NCBI GenBank assembly: GCA_947164605.1
Contig: CAMUXE010000003.1
Span: 62,001-126,000, forward strand
Reading direction: 5' to 3'
Length of the DNA: 64,000 nucleotides
Source of the DNA: an uncultured Lachnospiraceae bacterium
Lineage (GTDB): Bacteria; Bacillota; Clostridia; Lachnospirales; Lachnospiraceae
In this document: positions 43,856 through 53,511 of the stretch, in pieces
Layout: every line of letters starts with the position of its first letter
How positions within the stretch are numbered: the first letter of the stretch is position 1
Made by a program: the position numbers and the translations under genes
Notes under the pieces: generated by a model
Seen by the model: the letters and a program-made list of their open reading frames with translations, nothing else
Told to the model about the DNA's origin: nothing
Database searches by the model: none

Positions 43856-45475
43856 TTACTGTCTGATGTGACCAGTAAGTTTATTGATATTTCCCTTGCC
43901 GTACTCATCAAAAGTCTGGCTTGTGACAAATCTTCCATTCTTGTCAAGCTTACCAAATTTCAGACTTCTTGTATCATAATCGTAGAAAAGCTCATATACA
44001 TTCTTAGAAAAATCTATCTTAGAATAATCATCAGTAATCTCATATACATTGTGACTGTACATGCCACTTATTGAATTCATGGCATTAAGATCTCCATTGA
44101 AGGAAATTGAACCTGGGACATAAAGCACATCCCCGTCCTTAGCTGTATTTAAGAACTCATCCGATGAAAATGCATTGTCAAAACAGTTCTTTAAGGCTAA
44201 CTGCTGATCATTGAAATCTGTGATATATTTTCTTGTAGAGGCCTGACTTGTCAATACACACAGAAAAGCAACCAAGCCACACAGGGCAAGGAAAGCATTT
44301 TTCAAGCCATCAAGAGGCAACTTCTGATATATCAAAACAGTCAAGCATGTAATAACTATAACCAAGGCAAAGTAAGAATAGTAACTTGGCACATAGGCAT
44401 ACGAATCCGCCTCAACTACCCACATCTGATACTTAGCAGTCACAGATACCAAAACGCATGGTATCAGGGTCGATACAAATGCCACTATAAGTGTAAATAT
44501 CACTTTTTCCTTGTCCAATTCCTTAGCTTTTCTAATTGCAGCCACAAAACCTATAGCCACCACAAAGCCAACTACAATCGAAATTGGCGATATGGCCTTG
44601 ATCATATTCCCAAAGCCAAAACTGTATATGTCATGTACATATTTGTTGAAAGGGGCAAAGCCAATCGCATAGGTAAAAAGTGTCCTCAAGGCATGGCCTA
44701 TATTAGAGGCTCCAACCGAATTACCATCATATACTGATGGATGCATCATTCTGTATGCCATATATACTGCCAGATAAGCTGCTGCAAGCACTATATGACA
44801 TAAGAGATCCCTCATAGAATATAGGAAGGACTTAATAAAGCTTTTGCCATTTTCTTTCATCTCAAAGTAGAAGGCTATGCCAAAACTGACCATACAAAAG
44901 AGAAAAAATGCCTCATAGCAGAAAAGGCTTATAAGAAGAAAGATGGCACTAAAGACCATATTTCTCTTCTTCTTTTTCTTATAATAAGTAAGCTCCTGCT
45001 CTATAGATAACATTATAAGTCCCATTGAGATCTGATGAGTCAGTATATAACTCACAAAAAGATTGTGCTGTCCATCCACATAAGCAGCCCCTATAAAGAA
45101 GATTGCTGCCGCATAGGCCAATCTCTTGTCCAAATGTCTCTCGAGCAAGAACCACATGCACCATACCGAAAACAAAACCCCTATAGTGCTAAAAAGCTTA
45201 TATAGAAAGAGGCTGTTAGGCGCAAATGCATAGCAGGCAAAATAAGACAGAATGTAATTCTCAATTCTGCCCTGCATCTCAGCACCAGAAATCGCACAAG
45301 GTCCCACCTGATCATTCATCATATAGAGGTAGTGACTAAAATCATCATCTACAGTAAACACAACATTTCTGATCAAGTAAAAAAATGCTGCACTAGCGGC
45401 TATAAGGGCAAGCCAAATCACCTGATTTGTGTACTCCTTTTTTGCCTTCCTAGTCTTGTAATAAACGCTTTCCAT
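43856..45475 (-). CDS. multi-spanning membrane protein, probably GT-C-type glycosyltransferase
   Basis: 539 residues with about eleven membrane segments and an extracellular C-terminal domain (about 405-539). The first outer loop holds an acidic motif, VFTVDDDFSHYLYM (Asp43-45), in the place where GT-C enzymes keep the catalytic acid; a nearby GRIENYILSYFACY matches GtrII-like proteins. AAGGAG precedes the ATG. It lies between an MBOAT gene and manC. Could be an outer-face glucosyl- or mannosyltransferase; no specific family is claimed. Confidence 0.65.
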   Translation of the reverse strand: MESVYYKTRKAKKEYTNQVIWLALIAASAAFFYLIRNVVFTVDDDFSHYLYMMNDQVGPCAISGAEMQGRIENYILSYFACYAFAPNSLFLYKLFSTIGVLFSVWCMWFLLERHLDKRLAYAAAIFFIGAAYVDGQHNLFVSYILTHQISMGLIMLSIEQELTYYKKKKKRNMVFSAIFLLISLFCYEAFFLFCMVSFGIAFYFEMKENGKSFIKSFLYSMRDLLCHIVLAAAYLAVYMAYRMMHPSVYDGNSVGASNIGHALRTLFTYAIGFAPFNKYVHDIYSFGFGNMIKAISPISIVVGFVVAIGFVAAIRKAKELDKEKVIFTLIVAFVSTLIPCVLVSVTAKYQMWVVEADSYAYVPSYYSYFALVIVITCLTVLIYQKLPLDGLKNAFLALCGLVAFLCVLTSQASTRKYITDFNDQQLALKNCFDNAFSSDEFLNTAKDGDVLYVPGSISFNGDLNAMNSISGMYSHNVYEITDDYSKIDFSKNVYELFYDYDTRSLKFGKLDKNGRFVTSQTFDEYGKGNINKLTGHIRQ

Positions 45476-45529
45476 GAAATCTCCTTAATAAATATGAGGA
45501 AGTTAAATTGGGATCTAAGAATTTAAGTA

Positions 45530-47113
45530 TTAAAAATTAGCATACATAAAGGCTGAAGTTCCATTGGTGTAACCAAACAAAATTACCCAAGCGATAAGAG
45601 CATAGTAGATAAACCAGCGAATTGGGAGATGAAAACTTGCAATTTTCTCTCTGATCAGAACTCCCCTCTCCTTGAAGATGCTGATAATCAAAAGGACAAG
45701 GCAGGCTATTGCAACTATGATCAAGTCTTTAAGCGACATTCCAGCCTTCTCAATACCAAGCAAGCTAATCTTGTTGCTGGCAAAATTGAAGGAATCCTTC
45801 ATCATAAAAATCGCACTCCTAACAGTTGGCGACATATCAAAGTACCAGCCTATATTGACTAAAATGAAGGTTCTGATTATCATCCAAAATTGCCAAGGAG
45901 CTGACTTTTTCTTTATATGTGTAACTTCAAAAAACTTCTTATAGACAGGCTCTAAGAGAACTGATACTGCCATAATAAGGCCGTTATACATACCATAAGC
46001 TATATACTTCCATGCTGCTCCATGCCACACACCAACTATAAAGAAGATGATAAGGTCTGCTATACAGACAGGGAGCTTCTTTCCAGCTTCGCCGAAATGC
46101 TTTTTTGACCATTTACCTATATTTGCAGCCACTTTCGAAAGTGAGAATGGATAGAAAATATAGTCTTTCATCCAAGTTCCAAGAGTGATATGCCATCTAC
46201 GCCAGAACTCTCCTATCGATTTAGAGAAGAATGGCTGTCTGAAGTTCTCATCCATGGTAATTCCAAGCATTTGAGCTATACCAATTACCAAGTCCATACC
46301 ACCAGAGAAATCAGCATAGAGTTCTGCACAATAGAGCAAGACCGCCAATATATCATACCAACCGCCGTAAGCCGCCGGATTGGCAAATACTTTGTTTACA
46401 TAGGCTGCCGATCTATCAGCTATAATCAGCTTTTTAGCCAAACCGAAAAGAATGCGCTGAAGTCCAAACTGAATGTTCTTCAAGTTATAATCATTGCCCT
46501 CAAAGAGCTGTTTACCCAAGGTTTGGAATCTGCCAATTGGTCCCTCAAGAATCTGTGGGAAGAAACACACAAAAAGCATGAGCTTAAAAGGATTCTTCTC
46601 AACTTCAACCTTACCCCAATACACATCAATAACATATGATGCTGTCTGGAAGGTAAAGAAAGATATTCCTATAGGAGCCACAAAGTTGAAGGTCGGAATA
46701 ATTAGTGATCTTCCAAGCTTCTCAATTAAAATATTGACATTAAGAATAGCAAAATCTGTATATTTGATTCCACACAAGCTGATAAAGGTTGCAAGCAGCA
46801 TAAAGAAGATTGTAATCTTCTTTTTCTTTTTCAACTTGGCCTTATAGGCCTTCTTTTCCTCAGAGCTCATATCAGCCTTATGCGAGGCAAGATAAGCCTT
46901 TCCTTGTCGTGCCTGCTTATCTATCAGTCTTGTAGCCAGATACACAACCATAGTCTGCCAGAGCACAAAAACTATCTTCTTTACTCCAAAAGAAACATAG
47001 TAGACCAGACTGACTATCAAAAGCCATATCCAGCGGAACTTTTTAGGCAGTAAGTAGTAGACAACAAGTGTCAAAAGCAAAAATAGAAAAAACTCTAATA
47101 TTGTAAATGACAT
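45530..47113 (-). CDS. MBOAT-family O-acyltransferase (copy 2)
   Basis: 527 residues, about ten membrane segments, clearly a paralogue of the protein at 17369-18883: NFRQPFFSKSIGEFWRRWHITLGTWMKDYIFYPFSLSK and VGVWHGAAWKYIAYGMYNG with invariant His364. It differs by a Lys-rich cytoplasmic loop (about 68-100). One base separates it from its SGNH partner downstream. AAGGGG precedes the ATG. Probably acylates another sugar or position than copy 1. Confidence 0.9.
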   Translation of the reverse strand: MSFTILEFFLFLLLTLVVYYLLPKKFRWIWLLIVSLVYYVSFGVKKIVFVLWQTMVVYLATRLIDKQARQGKAYLASHKADMSSEEKKAYKAKLKKKKKITIFFMLLATFISLCGIKYTDFAILNVNILIEKLGRSLIIPTFNFVAPIGISFFTFQTASYVIDVYWGKVEVEKNPFKLMLFVCFFPQILEGPIGRFQTLGKQLFEGNDYNLKNIQFGLQRILFGLAKKLIIADRSAAYVNKVFANPAAYGGWYDILAVLLYCAELYADFSGGMDLVIGIAQMLGITMDENFRQPFFSKSIGEFWRRWHITLGTWMKDYIFYPFSLSKVAANIGKWSKKHFGEAGKKLPVCIADLIIFFIVGVWHGAAWKYIAYGMYNGLIMAVSVLLEPVYKKFFEVTHIKKKSAPWQFWMIIRTFILVNIGWYFDMSPTVRSAIFMMKDSFNFASNKISLLGIEKAGMSLKDLIIVAIACLVLLIISIFKERGVLIREKIASFHLPIRWFIYYALIAWVILFGYTNGTSAFMYANF

Positions 47114-47114
47114 A

Positions 47115-48227
47115 TCAATACCCCTTCCATTCTAGTCCTGTAGCCTCTGTGTAATCTTTTTTATAGTTATCATACATATCCTGAAAGCTTGAATAGAAGT
47201 AATCGCTCTTATCATAGGAGCCATCACTGCAATCCTTCAGGAAGCTCGCCAAGAGCTCCGAATACTGATCAGCAACCCTTCCGCCCATATGGCCCTCAAG
47301 GTCTCCATAATCTGTATCGCATCTTGGCAGCACACTCATCTTTACATCATTAAAATCATAAAACTCAACTCCACGCGCCGAGAAGAAGTCCTTGAACTTC
47401 TTGTGTGTTGTCTCAAGGCCAAGATACTTCACACTTGAAGGAGTTATTGGAGATATAACACAAACCAGTCTTATATTATTCTTATCACAAAGAGCCTTTA
47501 TCTTGTCAAAGTACTCTATTGGCAATTCATCAAAATCTGAATTCTGTCTACCAACCCACTGATCTACAATCCTTCCACCTGGTTTGTCTCCTGATACCAG
47601 ACGATAAGAGTAGCCCTTGCCCACATATGGGCCATCAGCCTCTGTCACATAGCCATTCTTGCCAAATGTAGCCTCAATATCATAATTCCAGTAAGAACTC
47701 TTGGTCTTTACACTGAGATTCCTCTTAATATTCTTTAACTTAACCTTATAGGCCAACCTGTTAGTGCAGATATTCCTCAAATCTATGTACTTATAGTTGT
47801 TCTTAAGATACTCAAGCTTAGTTTTAAGTCCAAGCTGCTGATAGACAAAGGATCTGTTAAAGTTAGCCTTAGGCTGATCTTTCACCCAATACTGATAATC
47901 AACGTCATAGATTATTGTCTTTACATCGTTATGTTTTATGATCTCCTCAATCTGATAGTAATTATCATCCACTGCTGCACCTGGAATCGCAGCATTTATC
48001 GAATTAACCCCTAGTTTCTCATCAAGCTTATATGGATTGATAGCACTTCTGGCATGTGAAGCACCCACTATAACCGTATCATAGTTAGTGTCCTTCCTAT
48101 TAAGCTCATGCATTATGTAGCGAACATAGCCAGATGGCGAAAACACAAAATCAAGTCCAGCAAAGACAAAAGCTAAAATCGCCAAAAATATAAGACATCT
48201 TATATATGGCCTTATCTTCTCTTTCAT
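47115..48227 (-). CDS. SGNH-like membrane-anchored protein upstream of MBOAT (copy 2)
   Basis: 370 residues, transcribed before its MBOAT partner (one-base gap), the reverse order of module 1. One N-terminal membrane segment (about 9-29), SGNH block I VGASHARSAINP (Ser57), the shared motif TIIYDVDYQYW also present in copy 1 (VVFDIDYQYL), and a C-terminal DLEGHMGG with the His. The extracellular domain likely takes the acyl group moved by the MBOAT protein and places it on the polymer. Confidence 0.78.
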   Translation of the reverse strand: MKEKIRPYIRCLIFLAILAFVFAGLDFVFSPSGYVRYIMHELNRKDTNYDTVIVGASHARSAINPYKLDEKLGVNSINAAIPGAAVDDNYYQIEEIIKHNDVKTIIYDVDYQYWVKDQPKANFNRSFVYQQLGLKTKLEYLKNNYKYIDLRNICTNRLAYKVKLKNIKRNLSVKTKSSYWNYDIEATFGKNGYVTEADGPYVGKGYSYRLVSGDKPGGRIVDQWVGRQNSDFDELPIEYFDKIKALCDKNNIRLVCVISPITPSSVKYLGLETTHKKFKDFFSARGVEFYDFNDVKMSVLPRCDTDYGDLEGHMGGRVADQYSELLASFLKDCSDGSYDKSDYFYSSFQDMYDNYKKDYTEATGLEWKGY

Positions 48228-48275
48228 TTCACACTCCCAAAATCAAATCAGGCAATATCATCATTTACGCAGTAA

Positions 48276-48298
48276 ACCCTAGCCTCAAAGACTAGGGT
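48276..48298. other. intergenic hairpin between GT4 and acylation genes
   Basis: ACCCTAG (48276-48282) with CTAGGGT (48292-48298), loop of 9. The gap between the two genes is 76 bases. Only a three-T stretch follows on the minus strand, so termination would be weak; it may partly insulate the downstream acylation module. Confidence 0.45.
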
Positions 48299-48303
48299 AA
48301 AAA

Positions 48304-49503
48304 TCAATCTAAAAACTTCTTATATCTATCAACAATGATGTCCCATGCAAAGTGGCTCTTAACAAACTTCTTTCCATTCTCTCCCATTGCATCGCTTATC
48401 TGTCTCTCTTTCAAAAGATAAGCTACAGTTCCCTCGAAGTCAGTATATGAAGCAAAGTAAAGGCCGCCGTTATTCTGTCTGACAAAATCAGCAGTAACCT
48501 CACAATTTTCATGAACCAAGACAGGTCTTCCCGCAAGCCATGACTCCATGATAACAAATGAGAAGCTCTCATTCATACTTGGCTGACAGAGCAGAGCCGC
48601 TGCCCCATAGGCGTCGTACTTATCCTGAATATCGACAAAGCCCAAATCTATGACATCATCTGCCACTCCCTTAGGAATCTCAATCTGGCCACCGCCTATA
48701 AGGACAAGCTTTAAGTTCTTGCTGACCCCTTCAATCTGGCCCATCTTAACTCTCTGCTTAAATTTGTCAAAGTAGGCAAGAAGGCTGTCAACATTCTTAC
48801 CCTTCTCTTTTCTTCCGGCGTAGAGGATAAAATCATCTTCTATCTTGAACTTTTCTCTGAATCTTGCCGCATCTGACTCAAAATCAGTATCAAGTCCCAA
48901 TCCCATGACCTCACACTTAACCTGACTCAGGTCATAGAGCTTATTTGCAAGTTCCATCTCTGGTCTGGCATTGAAAAGCATGCCCTTTACCTTAGAAAAG
49001 ACCTCAGCGTAAGTCTCAAAATGAGCATAGGCCTCATCATGAAAGCAAGGAATCATAACTGATTTCTCAGGAAAGTTCTTGCATCCATGGTAACAAGTGC
49101 CAAACATATAAGGAATGTAGACAAAGTTGGAATACTCATCATAGTGCTCTCTCATATAATCCATGAGGTCATCAGAGTTGACCATCTCTCTATTGAAAGT
49201 CTCCTCCTCTTCTCTGCTTATCTTTGCACCAGCGATGAGCTTAGCATTGACCTCGTCAAATGCTTTGACATCCCTCTTCCTAACCTTAAATCTCTTGATT
49301 GGTATTCCCAGCTTAGACTTGTAATCGCCTGGCTTGTAGTAATTCTGGTTCCAGTCACTTGCAAACTTCTCAACACATGTGGTAAGAATCTCTACTGCCT
49401 CACCATCAAGAAAAAGATGGTCTGAGACACCTCTCAAGGCTGCCTCTGCACCACCTGGAATATTGTCCCCATACCAGGGAACAACAAAACCTATCTTCTT
49501 CAT
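48304..49503 (-). CDS. GT4 glycosyltransferase
   Basis: 399 residues, GT-B fold: VVPWYGDNIPGGAEAALRG (glycine loop at the start), IPCFHDEAYAHFETYAEVF, YAGRKEKGKNVDSLL in the second Rossmann domain and the donor-binding EX7E motif (Glu312, Glu320 in NESFSFVIMES). It overlaps the preceding gene by 4 bases (ATGA), a sign of coupled translation. It resembles the next gene in layout and is probably its paralogue. A GDP-mannose or GDP-rhamnose donor is plausible because those sugars are made here. Confidence 0.88.
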   Translation of the reverse strand: MKKIGFVVPWYGDNIPGGAEAALRGVSDHLFLDGEAVEILTTCVEKFASDWNQNYYKPGDYKSKLGIPIKRFKVRKRDVKAFDEVNAKLIAGAKISREEEETFNREMVNSDDLMDYMREHYDEYSNFVYIPYMFGTCYHGCKNFPEKSVMIPCFHDEAYAHFETYAEVFSKVKGMLFNARPEMELANKLYDLSQVKCEVMGLGLDTDFESDAARFREKFKIEDDFILYAGRKEKGKNVDSLLAYFDKFKQRVKMGQIEGVSKNLKLVLIGGGQIEIPKGVADDVIDLGFVDIQDKYDAYGAAALLCQPSMNESFSFVIMESWLAGRPVLVHENCEVTADFVRQNNGGLYFASYTDFEGTVAYLLKERQISDAMGENGKKFVKSHFAWDIIVDRYKKFLD

Positions 49504-50684
49504 TTCTCAATACTCTCCACAACATCAACAAACCTGTTGATAATCTTGTCCCATGCGTAATAGTCCTGAATATACTTCTTACCGTTGCGTCCCATAGACT
49601 CAACCTCTTCAGGATGATTGAGGATATATTCCATGCAGCCCTCAAACTCATAGTAATTCTTATAGTAAAGACCGCCATTGCTCTTTCTGCAGTGGCCCTT
49701 TAAGACATCACAACGACCATTTACCAATACAGGCTTTTCAAGGTCCATAGCCTCAAGAACAACAATTGAAAGGCTCTCAAAGAATGATGGCATGATAAGC
49801 ATTCTAGATCCAGCTATATAGTCATACTTCTCCTGCTCGCTTACAAAGCCCAAAGGCACAATATCAGGATGGTTTGGAATACTCATAACGGCCTTGCCCA
49901 TAAGAACAAGCTTGAGATCAGATGGATGTTCCTTCTTGTATCTGATAAAGAAGTCAAACATCTGAGCACAGCCCTTAGCTTCCTCAATACGGCCTACATA
50001 GACAACATAGTTTGATATGCCCTTCTCATTGGCAAGATGACTAGGATCTACAGTCTCTGGAAGTTCAACGCCAGATCCACCATGGCCGCCGTTGTTAACT
50101 ATATCTGAATTCCCAAACTTTCTCTCAACAAATTCCTTCTCCTCACTTGTGAGATAGAAAAGGCCAGCCGGAATTCTGAAAATCTCTTCGAATGTCTTTA
50201 AGTATATAGGTGGCTCATCATGAGCAGTAGGTATAAGAACTGCCTTCTTTGCAACCTTTGGAAGTCCCTTAACTGTTGTGTAGTAAAGGTAGGTCATAAA
50301 GGCAAAATAATCATAATCGTCAGCGTGCTCCTCGATATAATCGATTAAGGCTGGCGAATATGGTCCCTGCTCATCAAACCACTTGTTTTCCTCCTCCATA
50401 GTGTGGTTGCGGTTTCCCATAACCTTTTCATGGATTCTAGCAAACTTGTGGCTGCTTCTAGGGTGTTCTACCCCAAATCTGTGAACAGTGATGCCATTGA
50501 CCACATCAGTATCATTCTTATATTCATTCTTCCAAGTTGTGTACTCAACTGCCTTAGTTGTGATAACCTCGACATCATAGTGCTCTGTGAGATGTTCGCA
50601 CATCTGTCTTGCAAGCACTTCCGCTCCGCCGTTAACCTCTAAGCCGTATCTTTGCACAACAAAAGCCAACTTCTTCTTAGCCAT
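49500..50684 (-). CDS. GT4 glycosyltransferase
   Basis: 394 residues, GT-B fold: VVQRYGLEVNGGAEVLARQ, LIPTAHDEPPIYLKTFEEI (paralogous to the HDE region of the neighbour), YVGRIEEAKGCAQMF and EX7E in FFESLSIVVLEAM. It overlaps the genes on both sides (4 and 8 bases), so the three GT4 genes here are translated as one unit. Likely adds one sugar of the repeat in the cytoplasm before Wzm/Wzt export. Confidence 0.88.
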   Translation of the reverse strand: MAKKKLAFVVQRYGLEVNGGAEVLARQMCEHLTEHYDVEVITTKAVEYTTWKNEYKNDTDVVNGITVHRFGVEHPRSSHKFARIHEKVMGNRNHTMEEENKWFDEQGPYSPALIDYIEEHADDYDYFAFMTYLYYTTVKGLPKVAKKAVLIPTAHDEPPIYLKTFEEIFRIPAGLFYLTSEEKEFVERKFGNSDIVNNGGHGGSGVELPETVDPSHLANEKGISNYVVYVGRIEEAKGCAQMFDFFIRYKKEHPSDLKLVLMGKAVMSIPNHPDIVPLGFVSEQEKYDYIAGSRMLIMPSFFESLSIVVLEAMDLEKPVLVNGRCDVLKGHCRKSNGGLYYKNYYEFEGCMEYILNHPEEVESMGRNGKKYIQDYYAWDKIINRFVDVVESIEK

Positions 50685-51747
50685 TGATTACATTCTCCTT
50701 TAACAAGGTCTTAAACTGCTCTGAAATCAGGGCATGATCATATTTTTTTAGCACTTCTCTCTGATTAGCTACTATCTTAGCAGCCAGTTCCTTGTCCTTG
50801 ATAATCTCATTCATAACAGCTGCAGTCTCGACATAATCCTTATTCTCAAGGATAAATCCGCTGCCGCCCAGTGTGTCATAGATTGCTGTCGAATCATAGG
50901 CAACCACTGGAATATCAAAGAACATAGACTCTACAAGTGGCACACCAAAGCCCTCATGCTCAGACTGGCAGAGGAAAAGGTCTGCAACCTTATAGTAGGC
51001 AAGAATCTTGTCAAAACTTATATGGCCTGCAAAGTAGACATCCTCAACTCCAAGCAGGTTAATATATCTCTCAAGCTTTCTCTTATAATTCTCATATCCA
51101 AGGTCAGAGCCGACAAGGAAAAGTCTGGCGCCCTCATCGAAATATCTCTTATAGTAGGTAAATGCTTTGATTACATCCTGCTGACACTTGTTAGGAGCGA
51201 TTCTTCCTGTAAATAGGATGTTAGTCCTGCCATCAGAGTATCTTCTGACTGTGATATCATCAGGTTTTTTCTTGTAATCATCAAAAGGGATAAGGATAGG
51301 CATAACATCGATTTTGCACTTAAAGCCTACCTTGATAAGGTCATTCTTGTTAAATTCTGAAACAGCAATACAGTAATCAACCTTATCTGACAGCCACTTT
51401 AAGGCTCTCAATCCATCAGCACATATGCCTGCCGCATCGGAATTGTAGCTGATAAGCATATTAGGAGGTGTGATATTGTGATATCTCATAACCTTTTTGC
51501 AGTTGAGCTTGCCAAAGTCCCAGTTAAGCTTATCACCTGTAGACATGTGATAAATTACAATATCATCAGGGCCAAGTTCTGGAAGTTTCTTTACGTCCTT
51601 AACCACACCCTTTGGTAATCTGTGATCAATGTGAGCTGCATATATAGCAGTCTTAAATCCCATGCTCTTTAAAACCTTCTCAAGGGCTATACAGTCATTG
51701 CTGACAGCATCTCCAAAAGAAAGTGTAGGCAACATCTGTATAATCAT
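50677..51747 (-). CDS. GT4 glycosyltransferase
   Basis: About 356 residues; ATG at 51747 gives MIIQMLPTLSFGDAVSND, matching the usual start of this group, while a TTG seven codons earlier would overlap the previous gene. GT-B fold: MRYHNITPPN, FTGRIAPNKCQQDVIKAF and EX7E in EHEGFGVPLVESM. This subgroup sits commonly beside Wzt in rhamnan and O-antigen loci. It overlaps the following GT4 gene by 8 bases. Confidence 0.87.
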   Translation of the reverse strand: MIIQMLPTLSFGDAVSNDCIALEKVLKSMGFKTAIYAAHIDHRLPKGVVKDVKKLPELGPDDIVIYHMSTGDKLNWDFGKLNCKKVMRYHNITPPNMLISYNSDAAGICADGLRALKWLSDKVDYCIAVSEFNKNDLIKVGFKCKIDVMPILIPFDDYKKKPDDITVRRYSDGRTNILFTGRIAPNKCQQDVIKAFTYYKRYFDEGARLFLVGSDLGYENYKRKLERYINLLGVEDVYFAGHISFDKILAYYKVADLFLCQSEHEGFGVPLVESMFFDIPVVAYDSTAIYDTLGGSGFILENKDYVETAAVMNEIIKDKELAAKIVANQREVLKKYDHALISEQFKTLLKENVING

Positions 51748-51748
51748 C

Positions 51749-52189
51749 TTACTTTGAAAGCTCCTCAATCTTTGACTTAAGTCTCTCTATTTCCTTCTCA
51801 CTCTCATAAAGCTTCTTTTCAATAGCTGAGAGTCTTGCATCTTCCTCATTGAAGCGGCTGTAGTTCATAAGAAGTGTATTATAAATCTCACTGTTGTACT
51901 TGTTCTGATCATCAACGATAGCCTCAATATAGAAAGCTATCAGTCTTCTGTTGAGCTTCTTGATAAACTTAGCAAGTGGATTGCCATAAACATCTCTATA
52001 TGACATAACCATTCTGTCTGAATCAGCCATATCAAGCACGTCAGCGTAACGAGACTGGCTGTACTCAATACCTGTACCCGCAGAAGCTGAAACTACTGAA
52101 TTAAAGCCGAGTTCAGAATCTGTGAGTCCCTTCTCCTTAATCTCAGCTCTAATCTTTTGCATAATATCTTCAATGTTAATATCTTCCAT
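51749..52189 (-). CDS. small coiled-coil protein next to wzt
   Basis: About 146 residues; ATG at 52189 behind AAAGGTG. It begins MEDINIEDIMQKIRAEIKEKG, a motif that also heads many methyltransferases and transferases in glycan-export loci, continues with a Ser-rich link and the helix NPLAKFIKKLNRRLIAFYIEAIV, and ends in a heptad-type coiled coil (about 105-146). No catalytic domain. It may be a scaffold or chain-length component tying the GT4 enzymes to Wzt, as coiled-coil WbdD does in E. coli; this is inference. Confidence 0.65.
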   Translation of the reverse strand: MEDINIEDIMQKIRAEIKEKGLTDSELGFNSVVSASAGTGIEYSQSRYADVLDMADSDRMVMSYRDVYGNPLAKFIKKLNRRLIAFYIEAIVDDQNKYNSEIYNTLLMNYSRFNEEDARLSAIEKKLYESEKEIERLKSKIEELSK

Positions 52190-52213
52190 TTTTTTCACCT
52201 TTCAATCCCATTA

Positions 52214-53491
52214 TTATATTTCTAATTTCCAATCGTGGTCTAATCTAGCTACACCTACATCCTGTGTATTGGACACAACCTCAAAGTTGAGGGCCTTCTT
52301 GTAGTAATCGACCGGATTTCCATCTCCAAACTCGATAGTTACATCTATCCAATACTGACCTGGTATCAGGCTAAGATTTGGCATCTCTACGACATATTTG
52401 CCGTCCTTTTCTATGTCAAATATGTCAAAGCGGTCAATTCTTGTGTTAGTGCCATAAACCCAAAGTGAGTCGCTTCTAAAGATTCCGTAGCCAAAAACTG
52501 CATCCTTAACAGGCTTTTCAACATGATAGCTCAAGTCCAGAATCATTTTCTCACCAGTTCTAAAGGTTGTCTGCTCTTGACCATCCTTATCAAGGATTTT
52601 GATATCAGTGAATTTAGCGTCACCTGTTCCATAACGGCGATTTCTCTTCTCTCGCTCGGCCTCTTCCTTCTTGCGCTTTTCCTCGTCCTCTCTGGCCTTC
52701 ATCTCATTCTGCTGCTGTTTTAAGCGTTCCTTCTCCTGCTGGTCGATACGCTCCTGATTCATGAAATTCAGGTATTCAAGGTGGACATCCTTAGGCTTGC
52801 CCTCCATCGCAATCTGGCCGTTCTTAATCCAGATAGATCTGTCACAAATCTGCTCAATCTGACCTAGAGAATGGGATACGATAACGATAGTTGTTCCGTT
52901 GTTCTTAATCTCTCTCAACTTGTTGAAACACTTAGCCTGGAAATTGGCATCGCCGACCGCAAGAATCTCATCGATAAGCAAAATATCCGCATCCACATTA
53001 ATGGCAACCGAGAAAGCCAGTCTCATATACATACCAGAAGAGTAGGTTCTTACTGGATTATCTATAAACTCCTCCAACTCGGAAAATGTTATGATGTCGT
53101 CAAGTCTTGCATCAATCTCCTTCTTTGTAAGTCCAAAGATTGAGGCGTTAGTGTATATGTTTTCTCTACCACTCATATCAGGATGGAAGCCTGCGCCAAG
53201 CTCGATAAGGCTTGATACTCGGCCGTTCATATTGATACTTCCTGAGTTAGGATAGATAATTCTTGTGAGCATCTTAAGAGTTGTAGACTTACCACAACCA
53301 TTTCTTCCAACAAGGCCTATTGCCTCGCCTTTTTTTACCGAAAAAGAAATATCATTCAAGACAACCCTGTTCTCAAACTTATTTCTCTTCCAGAAAAGTA
53401 TTTTCTCCTTTAATTCAGTTCCCTTGTCATAGTAAACCTTGAAGGTTTTGGTGACATGGGATACCTCTATTGCATTATTATTGTCTTCCAT
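52214..53491 (-). CDS. wzt: ABC transporter ATP-binding protein for polysaccharide export with glycan-binding domain
   Basis: 425 residues. ATPase domain (1-245): Walker A GRNGCGKST (62-70), signature YSSGM (150-154), Walker B LLIDE (171-175), switch His207. A long charged helix (about 247-287, KER/KREE repeats) links it to a beta-sandwich C-terminal domain (290-425), the type that binds the O-polysaccharide end in Wzt. With the permease upstream it forms the exporter. Directly followed by the coiled-coil and GT4 genes. Confidence 0.92.
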   Translation of the reverse strand: MEDNNNAIEVSHVTKTFKVYYDKGTELKEKILFWKRNKFENRVVLNDISFSVKKGEAIGLVGRNGCGKSTTLKMLTRIIYPNSGSINMNGRVSSLIELGAGFHPDMSGRENIYTNASIFGLTKKEIDARLDDIITFSELEEFIDNPVRTYSSGMYMRLAFSVAINVDADILLIDEILAVGDANFQAKCFNKLREIKNNGTTIVIVSHSLGQIEQICDRSIWIKNGQIAMEGKPKDVHLEYLNFMNQERIDQQEKERLKQQQNEMKAREDEEKRKKEEAEREKRNRRYGTGDAKFTDIKILDKDGQEQTTFRTGEKMILDLSYHVEKPVKDAVFGYGIFRSDSLWVYGTNTRIDRFDIFDIEKDGKYVVEMPNLSLIPGQYWIDVTIEFGDGNPVDYYKKALNFEVVSNTQDVGVARLDHDWKLEI

Positions 53492-53511
53492 TTTTTACTC
53501 CATAGCTAAAA

